From CAINVV01 sp038323575 (lineage in GTDB: Bacteria; Bacteroidota; Bacteroidia; Bacteroidales; Prolixibacteraceae): a stretch of 64,000 nt of DNA. Numbering within the stretch: the first letter of the stretch is position 1; each line of letters opens with the position of its first letter. Of the stretch, positions 16,424 through 23,338 are shown one piece after another. A model generated the notes under the pieces. That model saw only the letters and a list, made by a program, of their open reading frames with translations, was not told the DNA's origin and searched no databases. A program made the position numbers and the translations under genes. The stretch spans positions 1-64,000 of the forward strand of contig JBBQHB010000014.1 of NCBI GenBank assembly GCA_038323575.1. Direction: 5' to 3'.

Positions 16424-17545
16424 ATGAAAAATTTCAAATTTCTCATCCTTCTACTAACAGTTATTTTGGTAACCGCAATGTCCCAGGCACAAAATCTTCC
16501 CTCCAAAAAGGAGATTATGGACAAAATGGTGCTTGCCAACGCCTATTTCATGAACAAATGGCCGGATACCGGCAAAAGCATCATCACCAACCGAGAGCGC
16601 CCCAGCAACATCTGGACGCGGGCCGTCTATTACGAAGGATTGATGGCTTTGTATGCTATTAACCCGGATAAAGCTTATTATCAATATGCCGTCTCCTGGG
16701 GTGAAGCGCACAAATGGGGATTGCGCGACGGGATAAAAACCCGGAATGCTGACAATCAATGCTGCGGTCAGACCTATCTTGACTTGTACAATATCGACCC
16801 GAACCCGGAAAGGATGAAGGATATCAAAGCTTCTGTCGATTTGATGCTGGCCACGGAGAGGACAGACGACTGGACCTGGATTGATGCGCTTCAGATGGCG
16901 ATGCCGGTTTACGCCAAACTGGGTAAAATCACCGGCGACAAAAAGTATGCCGAGCGGATGTACGTGATGTACATGGATTCCAAGGTGAAACAGGGATTTT
17001 ACAATCCGAAAGACAAACTGTGGTGGCGCGACAAAGATTTCAAACCTCCTTACAAAGAGCCAAACGGTGAGGATTGTTACTGGTCACGGGGGAATGGCTG
17101 GGTTGTTGCCGCTTTGGTCAGGGTACTGGAGATCCTGCCGAAAGATGATCCGCACCGCAAAGAATACAAGAAAACCTATCTCGAAATGATGAAAGCATTG
17201 CTGCCGATTCAGCGTGCAGATGGGTTTTGGAATGCAAGTTTGCACGATCCGGACAATTTTGGCGGAAAAGAGTTAAGCGGCACAGCTTTGTTTGCCTACG
17301 GAATGGCCTGGGGGGTTAACAACGGACTGTTGAGCGCAAAAAAATATAAACCCGTAATTGCAAAAGCGTGGAACGCAATGGCCAAAGAGTCAGTTCATCC
17401 GGACGGATTCATGGGTTTTGTGCAGGGAACCGGCAAACAACCATCGGAAGGACAACCTGTCACTTATGATAGTAAACCCGATTTTGAGGATTATGGGCTT
17501 GGGTGCTTTTTGCTGGCCGGAAGTCAGGTATATCAACTTTATTAG
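16424..17545 (+). CDS. GH105 unsaturated rhamnogalacturonyl hydrolase, secreted
   Basis: A 373-residue GH105 enzyme, the usual single-domain length, with a signal peptide (FLILLLTVILVTAMSQAQ). It hydrolyses the unsaturated uronic acid at the non-reducing end of lyase-generated rhamnogalacturonan oligosaccharides. Hallmarks are WTRAVYYEGLMALY near residue 64, DNQCCGQTYLDLY near 110, WTWIDALQMAMP with the probable catalytic Asp154, and CYWSRGNGWVVAAL near 222. It lacks the CE12 extension found on the upstream GH105 protein and is a distant paralogue of that domain. It ends 22 bases from the convergent ThuA-like gene. Periplasmic location is inferred from the signal peptide. Confidence 0.9.
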   Translation: MKNFKFLILLLTVILVTAMSQAQNLPSKKEIMDKMVLANAYFMNKWPDTGKSIITNRERPSNIWTRAVYYEGLMALYAINPDKAYYQYAVSWGEAHKWGLRDGIKTRNADNQCCGQTYLDLYNIDPNPERMKDIKASVDLMLATERTDDWTWIDALQMAMPVYAKLGKITGDKKYAERMYVMYMDSKVKQGFYNPKDKLWWRDKDFKPPYKEPNGEDCYWSRGNGWVVAALVRVLEILPKDDPHRKEYKKTYLEMMKALLPIQRADGFWNASLHDPDNFGGKELSGTALFAYGMAWGVNNGLLSAKKYKPVIAKAWNAMAKESVHPDGFMGFVQGTGKQPSEGQPVTYDSKPDFEDYGLGCFLLAGSQVYQLY

Positions 17546-17566
17546 AAACTTTACCCTGTCAGAACG

Positions 17567-18319
17567 CTATTTGTTTTCCTTAACTCCCGCATAAGTCCAT
17601 TCAATGGCCTGTTTCAGCAATTTCCGGAAACTGGCATTCTGATAGGTGGGTGCAGCATGCCCGCTTTGCAGTGTCACAACCCTCGCTTTGCCGTAATGCC
17701 AGGCCCAACCTATCACAGGGTTACTCGATTTTTCGGTAGTTGTCAGCAGTGACTCTGTTCCCGGAGCCGTGTAATAACCTTTGTAAGTCTCATCAAAAAT
17801 TTCAAAATCCTTTACCCCCTTGGTGACCGGATGTTTTTTAGCGGTGACATTTACCATAAAATGCAGGTCATGAATATAGGTGCAGGCTGCATATTCATTC
17901 CCGTCGACAACTGTTGGTTTGTGAAAATATTTTCCTCCGACAATGCGCCAGTATTCAGGCCATTCATCAAAGGCACAAATACTGTGGTGAAGAACCACAA
18001 GTGGTTTGCCTTTGTTGATGCAATCAGCAAATATCTTCTCCTGCTCGGGTGTAATTTTTTGCCACATGTGGTAGAAAACAAGTACATCGTAGTTCTTCCT
18101 GTTTTCGGGCAGAAACTGGTCAAAAGCTGCCGGAAACTCAACCACTTCACTGGTGAAATGCTTCCCCAGACTGGCCAGCATCTCATTGAAAGTGGGTTTG
18201 TCGTAACTATGCCCCCCGGTCACAACAAGGATTCTGATTTGAGGTTTGGCGCGGGCTATTTCAGAACTGAAAAAAAAGGCTGAAAGAAACAATATAGCAA
18301 TTGAAAGGCGTGTTTTCAT
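17567..18319 (-). CDS. ThuA-like domain protein, secreted
   Basis: About 250 residues with a signal peptide from the start at 18319 (MKTRLSIAILFLSAFFFSSEIARA), then a ThuA-like, class-I-glutamine-amidotransferase-type fold: ILVVTGGHSYDKPTF at the first strand, YDVLVFYHMW, GKPLVVLHHSICAF and the late GWAWHYGKARVVTLQSGHA. ThuA-like proteins are common in sugar-degradation loci of Bacteroidota and are linked to (keto)sugar catabolism, but their reaction is mostly undefined. The open frame extends to 18382, but a -7 element at 18344-18351 lies in that extension and the signal peptide begins at 18319. It is convergent with the GH105 gene. Confidence 0.82.
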   Translation of the reverse strand: MKTRLSIAILFLSAFFFSSEIARAKPQIRILVVTGGHSYDKPTFNEMLASLGKHFTSEVVEFPAAFDQFLPENRKNYDVLVFYHMWQKITPEQEKIFADCINKGKPLVVLHHSICAFDEWPEYWRIVGGKYFHKPTVVDGNEYAACTYIHDLHFMVNVTAKKHPVTKGVKDFEIFDETYKGYYTAPGTESLLTTTEKSSNPVIGWAWHYGKARVVTLQSGHAAPTYQNASFRKLLKQAIEWTYAGVKENK

Positions 18320-18343
18320 AACTTTTATACCTTGGTCTGTCAT

Positions 18344-18351
18344 CAAAAGTA
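18344..18351 (-). promoter_or_regulatory. -7 element for ThuA-like gene
   Basis: The minus strand reads TACTTTTG, an exact TAnnTTTG match about 25 bases before the start at 18319. It supports the shorter start. Confidence 0.45.
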
Positions 18352-18367
18352 CAAACATTTTGCAACA

Positions 18368-18402
18368 AACTGACGGGGTCACTCTGAGTGACCCCGTCAG
18401 TT
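18368..18402. repeat. 35-nt perfect palindrome, copy 2 with swapped pair
   Basis: Left arm AACTGACGGGGTCACTC, one central base, then the exact reverse complement. Relative to the copies at 14888 and 23304 the inner GTGAC is GTCAC, and the opposite arm has changed to match. Pairing is therefore preserved. Confidence 0.9.
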
Positions 18403-18416
18403 AACAGACCGGCAAT

Positions 18417-18463
18417 AAAAATTCCATCTAAAGTAAAGTCTATTCAATTCAGATGGAATTTTT
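18417..18463 (-). terminator. Terminator hairpin after the Spy-like gene
   Basis: Thirteen-base perfect arms, AAAAATTCCATCT and its reverse complement, around a 21-base loop. On the minus strand it ends in a T-run, so it fits as the terminator of the Spy-like gene that ends at 18499. The symmetrical A and T tracts could work in both directions. Confidence 0.7.
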
Positions 18464-18498
18464 GCAGTTAAGCCGTAAGATAATGGATTGGAGGCATA

Positions 18499-19038
18499 CT
18501 ACCTGATCCCGGGCCCCATTCTCTTTGACCCTTTGCCGTGCTTCATTCCTTTTGGCCCTTTGCCATTTTTCATTTGCCCTTGAAAGAGGTCAAATTTCAG
18601 CCGTTGCTCATCGGTTAACTGGGCGCGCATATCCATGTGTTGTTTTGCCTGAACCTTAGCCATCTGGACACGTAAATCGCCGATTTTTTCGATATTCTTA
18701 TTAATTGCTCCCAAATCAGATTTTTCTGTTGTGACCAATGTCTTTTGGTGGACTTCAGCTTCTCTAAGTTGATTACGCAACGGTTGAAGTTGCTTTTGAA
18801 CAGCAATCATTCCTTCCTTAAAACTTGCTTTTTGGGCTTCAGTAAGGTTCAACCCGTTAGCTGCACCCTGCATTTGGTGCATGGCTGCCATCCTTTTTTG
18901 CATAAATGCTTGCTTTTTCTGCATCTCCTGTCCCTTTTGCTGCATACCCTGTTTTTTGGGAACCAGCTCAGTTGGCTGAGCGATCAAAACAGCCGAAAGG
19001 CTCATCAACATGACCAACATAAAAATTTTCGCTTTCAT
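18499..19038 (-). CDS. Spy/CpxP-like periplasmic protein
   Basis: A 179-residue secreted, highly charged helical protein. The signal peptide is MKAKIFMLVMLMSLSAVLIAQ. Two LTxxQ-like motifs are visible, LTEAQKASF (about residue 65) and LTDEQRLKF (about 140), as in the Spy/CpxP/CnrX family of periplasmic chaperones and metal-sensing proteins. Met, Lys and Gln dominate residues 30-60, and the C-terminus is a Gly-Lys-Met-rich tail. It may buffer misfolded proteins or bind metals in the periplasm; nothing in the context decides this. It stands alone, with a strong terminator downstream and no clear promoter motif upstream. Confidence 0.7.
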   Translation of the reverse strand: MKAKIFMLVMLMSLSAVLIAQPTELVPKKQGMQQKGQEMQKKQAFMQKRMAAMHQMQGAANGLNLTEAQKASFKEGMIAVQKQLQPLRNQLREAEVHQKTLVTTEKSDLGAINKNIEKIGDLRVQMAKVQAKQHMDMRAQLTDEQRLKFDLFQGQMKNGKGPKGMKHGKGSKRMGPGIR

Positions 19039-19181
19039 AATTTGTACTTTATTTAAATTCGTATTAAGAAGTTTTGCTTAATTACTCCTTAGATACCAAT
19101 TGACCCGGAAAGTTTATTTTGAAATGAAAATTTTAACAGAATTTAAGGAAAGGTATTTGAATGCCAGAATAATAGCACTCG

Positions 19182-19325
19182 TCAGTCCGCAGTCTCCAGT
19201 CTCCAGTCCCCGGTTTCCGGTCTCCGTTCTGCAGTCTCCCCATCCCGTTTCCCCGTTTCTTCCCTTCTCCGATCTCCGGCCTCCGGTTCCCCTTCCCATA
19301 TCTCCGGCCTCCGGTCTCCTTCCGC
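19182..19325. repeat. C/T-rich degenerate tandem repeat
   Basis: About 140 bases of imperfect units such as CAGTCTCC, CGGTCTCC and CCGGCCTCC, lying just beyond the stop of the GntP-type gene at 19337. A cleaner version occurs at 50359-50406. It has no coding potential and looks like expanded, diverging simple sequence. Confidence 0.8.
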
Positions 19326-19336
19326 CATTCCTCCTG

Positions 19337-20758
19337 CTAAATAAACCAACTCATCATCAATACAGTAAGAATCCCCACCACCCCGATGGTCGATTCCATC
19401 ACGGTCCAGGTTTGGAAAGTTTGTTTTACGCTCAACCCGAAATATTCTTTGAACATCCAGAATCCGGAATCGTTGAAATGCGACCACATCACACTGCCTG
19501 CTCCGGTTGCCAGGACCATTAATTCGGGGGAAGCGCCTGTTTGATGGGCAATGGGAAACATAATCGGCGCCGTTGTAAGTGTGGCAACAGTAGCAGATCC
19601 GATTGCGAGCCTGAAGATGGATGCAACAATAAAAGCCATCAAGAGCGGGTTCATATGGAAAGTGTCTGAGACGGAGCTGATGTATTCGATGACATTGCTG
19701 TCTTTCAGGACTTGGGAGAATCCGCCTCCTGCAGCAATAATCAATACGATCATTGAGACTGCGCCGATTGATCCGGAAGCAGCATTCATCACATAATTCA
19801 TGGATTTGCCTTTTCTCAGTCCAAGGGTGAAAATGGCAACAATCACTGCTGCAAAGAGGGCAATATTGGCGTCGCTCAAAAATTTGAAAATCGTTAGTAG
19901 TATTGCCATGGTATTGGCAAAATGACTGTTTAACCCTTTTTGGGAAAAAAGGTGGAAATAAAATCCGGTGATATTGTCAAACCCGAGTTTTGTGAGTTCT
20001 GTTTTCAAAGGTGGAGAACCTGCTAATAAATCTATCATGGATCCAATCAACATTAAGATGATCGGGGTAATAGCGCATAAAATACTGATCCCCAGTCCCG
20101 GGAGTTCGCTTTTCTCAAAATGTCTCTCCTTGAAGAGTTCGGGCGGTGGTGACAATTTTATATTTTTATAGAAGCGCGACAACCATAATCCTCCAACCAG
20201 GCAACAGGTAACCATAGGTACAAGTCCGTAAAGCAGCACCTTGTTGACATTGGCCTCGTAAATAAATGAAACATAGGTTGGAGCAGGGTGGGGAGGTAAA
20301 AAACAGTGTGCCACGGACAGAGCCGATAAAAGCGGTAAAGCAAGCCACAGTAGCGGTAACCTGGTAATAATGGCGAAAGTGAAAATGAGCGGGATCAGAA
20401 CCAGGAAACTGGCATTGTACATCATGGGCAAACCAACGAAAAAACCGGTGATCAGCAGTGCATACTGAATATTCTTCAATCCCATCAGGTCTATCATCCT
20501 GAATGCAATGGTGTGTGCTGCGCCACTATCCTCCAGAATCTTGCCGAGCATCGCTCCAAACGCCAGAATCAGCAATATTTTGCCTGCCGTATCACCAACG
20601 CCCTTAATGATAGAATCGAGAATATCCATCAGGTTCATATGGCTCAGCAGACCTACGGCAAATGAGGTAATCAGCAGTGCCAGAAAAGCGTGGAATTTAA
20701 ATTTGCCGATTAAAACCAAAAGAATCAGGAATCCTATTCCGACAATTAGCAGGGGCAT
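19337..20758 (-). CDS. GntP-family gluconate:H+ symporter
   Basis: A 473-residue inner-membrane permease with about 12-14 hydrophobic segments, matching the GntP family that imports gluconate and related sugar acids with protons. Recognisable stretches are GVGDTAGKILLILAFGAMLGKIL (as several shorter motifs near residue 55), HCFLPPHPAPT (about 150-160) and the C-terminal SHFNDSGFWMFKEYFGLSVKQT. The length fits GntP/GntT. A sugar-acid importer suits a locus releasing galacturonic and unsaturated uronic acids, but that link is inferred. It is single in its transcription unit and divergent from the SRPBCC gene; a near-consensus TATCTTTA lies upstream on its strand. Confidence 0.9.
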   Translation of the reverse strand: MPLLIVGIGFLILLVLIGKFKFHAFLALLITSFAVGLLSHMNLMDILDSIIKGVGDTAGKILLILAFGAMLGKILEDSGAAHTIAFRMIDLMGLKNIQYALLITGFFVGLPMMYNASFLVLIPLIFTFAIITRLPLLWLALPLLSALSVAHCFLPPHPAPTYVSFIYEANVNKVLLYGLVPMVTCCLVGGLWLSRFYKNIKLSPPPELFKERHFEKSELPGLGISILCAITPIILMLIGSMIDLLAGSPPLKTELTKLGFDNITGFYFHLFSQKGLNSHFANTMAILLTIFKFLSDANIALFAAVIVAIFTLGLRKGKSMNYVMNAASGSIGAVSMIVLIIAAGGGFSQVLKDSNVIEYISSVSDTFHMNPLLMAFIVASIFRLAIGSATVATLTTAPIMFPIAHQTGASPELMVLATGAGSVMWSHFNDSGFWMFKEYFGLSVKQTFQTWTVMESTIGVVGILTVLMMSWFI

Positions 20759-20900
20759 AAGCGTTTGGTTGTAAAGTTTGAGCTAAAGATAAAAATTTAG
20801 CCGGGGAATTTTATATCAATGAAAAATGAAAAATGATTTTACCAAATACATTGTTTTGCGTAAAAGAACAGGACGAATCTGTAGAAACTAAATTTTTAAT

Positions 20901-21356
20901 ATGCACAAATTAAAACAGGAACAATTCTTACCCATCAGCCTGGAAGCGGCATGGGATTTTTTTGCCACACCTAAAAATCTGAACGAAGTAACCCCGGATG
21001 GTATGGTGTTTGAAATTACTTCGGAACTCCCCGATAAAATGTACGAAGGATTGATCATCACCTATCGGATCAAACCGATGCTGAATATACCTGTCAACTG
21101 GTGTACAGAGATCACCCACATCAAAGAGAAGGAATTCTTTGTGGATGACCAACGTAAGGGTCCCTACCATATCTGGCACCATGAGCATCATTTCAAAGCC
21201 GTTGAGGGCGGCGTTCTGATGACAGATCTCCTGCACTACGATATCGGCAAATCAGTTTTCGGATGGATGGCCGGCAAACTGTTTGTACACAAAAAAGTGA
21301 AACAAATATTCGACTTCCGGTACAAAACCCTACAAATTTATTTTGAGCGGAAATAA
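20901..21356 (+). CDS. SRPBCC-family ligand-binding protein
   Basis: A 151-residue soluble protein of the START/Bet v1-like SRPBCC fold. It begins HKLKQEQFLPISLEAAWDFF, the typical first strand and helix of this family, and contains WCTEITHIKEKEFFVDDQRKGPY and WHHEHHF in the middle, typical of the group related to the N-terminal part of YfcH-type proteins. Such proteins bind hydrophobic ligands; no enzymatic residue can be assigned. It stands alone between the divergent GntP-type gene and the convergent GH43 gene. After the stop comes a short AATTGTC direct repeat. Its function is unknown. Confidence 0.75.
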   Translation: MHKLKQEQFLPISLEAAWDFFATPKNLNEVTPDGMVFEITSELPDKMYEGLIITYRIKPMLNIPVNWCTEITHIKEKEFFVDDQRKGPYHIWHHEHHFKAVEGGVLMTDLLHYDIGKSVFGWMAGKLFVHKKVKQIFDFRYKTLQIYFERK

Positions 21357-21390
21357 GCTGTATTAATTGTCAATTGTCAATCGTGCATTA

Positions 21391-22446
21391 TCAATTTAGA
21401 ACTCTTCTTTCCACTCCTTGGGTGGTAATTTTTACCGGCAGAATCAATCCGTCCTGATCGAAATACATCCTGTCGATGCAGGTCTCACGGTGGTTGCCGT
21501 CTTTGGTGGTCAATGGGCGGCGGTGATAAACGATGTACCAGTCGTCAGTACCCGGAATGTTGATTACAGAATGGTGACCAGCCCCGGTGGCAATTTCAGG
21601 ATCCTGCTGAAGGATTTTGCCAATCCTGGTAAAGGGACCAAAAGGGGAATCTCCCATCGCGTAGGCCACGCTGTAATCAGGACCCGTCCAGCCTCCTTCC
21701 GACCACATCAGGTAATATTTTCCTTTCCGCACAATCATAAAAGGCCCTTCCACATATTTCTCGGGGGTGATTGATTTGAAAATTGTCCCGTCGTTGAACG
21801 GCACAAATCCGGTAAATTCATCGTTCAGCTGACCAATGTTGCAATGTCTCCAGCCGCCGTAAATCAGGTAATATTTCCCGTCCGTATCGCGGAAGGCAAA
21901 CTGGTCGATCGGTTGTGCACCGTTATAAAACTGACCCACCAGCGGCTTCCCGAGATGGTCGGCATATGGACCTTCAGGCTTATCGGCAACTGCCACACCG
22001 ATACCTCCCGGCTGCTGGTTGTTCTGGATATCGTTGGCACCGAAAAAGAGGTAATATTTGTCATCTTTTTTGATAATGGATGGCGCCCAGACGGCGTATC
22101 CTGCCCAGGCAATATTTTTAACATCCAGCACATGCGGATGCTTTTCCCATTTGACCAGGTCTTTGGATGAGAATGCATCCAGGAATGTCTGCTTCAGGTA
22201 TTGGGGATTGATCGTGTTTTTGCGGATTTGAAGCTGGTAATCAGTAAATTCACTGGTAAGGTCATGTGAACCGTCATCATCCGACCAGGTTGGGAAAATC
22301 CAGTAGGTATCGCCAAAAATGATTCCTTCCGGATCGGCATACCAGCCCGGGAAAACCGGGTTTCCGGCAAAATTGGGGTCTTTTTTGTCCTGGGCACACA
22401 AGGTTAGGCATAGAAGGACGAAAAGAGGAATGATGGCATTCTTCAT
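21391..22446 (-). CDS. GH43-family glycoside hydrolase, secreted
   Basis: A 351-residue five-bladed beta-propeller hydrolase of family 43, whose members act on arabinan, xylan and related side chains. The signal peptide MKNAIIPLFVLLCLTLCAQ is followed by NPVFPGWYADPEGIIFGD, which includes the catalytic-base Asp in WYADPE. Other marks are AVWAPSIIKKDDKYYLFF with the transition-state Asp/Lys region, and YVEGPFMIVRKGKYYLMWSEGG with the general-acid Glu. No carbohydrate-binding domain is attached. In this neighbourhood it probably trims arabinan or galactan side chains of rhamnogalacturonan I, which is inference. Secretion to the periplasm is likely. Confidence 0.9.
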   Translation of the reverse strand: MKNAIIPLFVLLCLTLCAQDKKDPNFAGNPVFPGWYADPEGIIFGDTYWIFPTWSDDDGSHDLTSEFTDYQLQIRKNTINPQYLKQTFLDAFSSKDLVKWEKHPHVLDVKNIAWAGYAVWAPSIIKKDDKYYLFFGANDIQNNQQPGGIGVAVADKPEGPYADHLGKPLVGQFYNGAQPIDQFAFRDTDGKYYLIYGGWRHCNIGQLNDEFTGFVPFNDGTIFKSITPEKYVEGPFMIVRKGKYYLMWSEGGWTGPDYSVAYAMGDSPFGPFTRIGKILQQDPEIATGAGHHSVINIPGTDDWYIVYHRRPLTTKDGNHRETCIDRMYFDQDGLILPVKITTQGVERRVLN

Positions 22447-22500
22447 GTTTGATGATCTTTTTACGTGAAGTAATATTACTGCTATTTTTGGTATTTTGAA

Positions 22501-22707
22501 GACGAAGAGCCAAATTTCAAAAAGCCGAACCTCAAAGCCAAAAGTCAGCGCAAGGCCTGCGGCTGCATGGTCAACAAGGATATCTGCTCCTACAGCACCT
22601 GCAGCCTCCTTTACGTTTACTGCTATGCGAACACCTCTCCGGAACTTGTTAGGAAGAACATAAAAGAATTGGGGAGGGATTGGGAGAGTATTTTGCCGAT
22701 ACTATGA
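22501..22707 (+). pseudogene. C-terminal relic of a DUF1848 protein
   Basis: An open stretch ending at TGA 22705-22707 translates to a text typical of the DUF1848 C-terminus, a family with a cysteine-rich, probably Fe-S-binding end: QRKACGCMVNKDICSYSTCS followed by YVYCYANTSPELV. There is no in-frame start (TAA lies at 22471) and the roughly 230-residue N-terminal part is missing. No such sequence continues on either side. It is a truncated remnant, lying head-on to the GH43 start and therefore marking a past rearrangement. Confidence 0.75.
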
Positions 22708-22724
22708 AGGTAAAGGATATTTAA

Positions 22725-22762
22725 CCGCAAAGGACGCGAAGTCAAAACGCAAAGGGCACAAA
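22725..22762 (+). repeat. CGCAAAG-type degenerate repeat
   Basis: Three imperfect units (CCGCAAAGGACGCGAAG, AACGCAAAGGGCACAAAT) between the DUF1848 relic and the antitoxin gene. This class of AAAGRCGC repeat is commonly seen next to small mobile-type genes, from memory. Confidence 0.6.
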
Positions 22763-22850
22763 TATTAACTTTGTTAACTCCTCGATGTATATCACTATTA
22801 TAATTTTCGAAATATATTACTTTTCTTTACATTTGAATAAATATTTAGAA

Positions 22851-23066
22851 ATGAGAACCCAAGCAATAAAATTCAACGATCTGGTTGCAACCATTTATGA
22901 TCTGCCACTTTCAGATCGGGAAGAGTTGAAAAATCTTCTCGAAAACAATATTGCAGAGACGCGGAGGAATGAAATTACTAAGAATTATAAAAAAACTTTA
23001 CAAGAAGAGAAATCAGGTAGTCTGGAATTTTCATCAAATGTAATTGAGCTCAAAAAAATGCTGTAA
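22851..23066 (+). CDS. Putative antitoxin of a degenerate TA pair
   Basis: A 71-residue protein starting at ATG 22851 (MRTQAIKFNDLVATIYDLPLSDREELKNLLE), mostly helical and charged. The upstream in-frame extension to 22785 is hydrophobic and AT-rich and probably not translated. The stop TAA overlaps the next ATG by one base (TAATG), the usual coupling of antitoxin and toxin. The small size, position and the RelE/YoeB-like remnant downstream identify it as an antitoxin; I cannot name its DNA-binding family. With the toxin broken it may persist only as a remnant or as a cross-neutralising antitoxin. Confidence 0.6.
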   Translation: MRTQAIKFNDLVATIYDLPLSDREELKNLLENNIAETRRNEITKNYKKTLQEEKSGSLEFSSNVIELKKML

Positions 23067-23303
23067 TGGAAGTGTCTTTCAGCAATTCATTCAAAAATGC
23101 ATTTAAAAAGAGAATAAAATCGGCTGTCTCAGAGAAAGAGTTCTGGGATAGGTTGGATTTATTTATCAAAGATCCTTTCGAATCTAAACTTAAGACTCAT
23201 AAATTGTCCGGGAAACTAAGAGATTTGTAGAGCTTTTCCATTGAATTTGACTTTCGGATCGTATTTTATTTTACAAAGGACAAACCTAAAAAGGCTGTGT
23301 TTG
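23066..23303 (+). pseudogene. RelE/ParE-superfamily toxin with in-frame TAG
   Basis: The frame from 23066 begins MEVSFSNSFKNAFKKRIKS and reaches KLSGKLRDL before TAG at 23228-23230. Beyond it the same frame continues sensibly as SFSIEFDFRIVFYFTKDKPK, exactly what follows a Trp in RelE-type toxins (LWSFSIE), so TGG to TAG is the likely change. The expected C-terminal end is replaced by the palindrome at 23304-23334. The free product would be 54 residues and lack the core beta-strands and catalytic end. It is therefore inactive unless the stop is read through. Confidence 0.8.
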
Positions 23304-23334
23304 TTGACGGGGTGACTCTGAGTCACCCCGTCAA
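23304..23334. repeat. 31-nt perfect palindrome, copy 3
   Basis: Left arm TTGACGGGGTGACTC, one central base and the exact reverse complement, followed by six T. It sits across the 3' end of the toxin remnant and four bases before the stop of the convergent PfkB-HAD gene. It can serve as a terminator for the + strand. Confidence 0.9.
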
Positions 23335-23338
23335 TTTT

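Noticed and set aside
19114..19299. Arg/Gly/Thr-rich minus-strand frame downstream of GntP
   Set aside because: Translation of the C/T-rich simple repeat; low-complexity artefact.
23066..23230. 54-residue free-standing protein
   Set aside because: It is the front half of a RelE-type toxin whose frame continues coherently past the TAG, so it is treated as a pseudogene.
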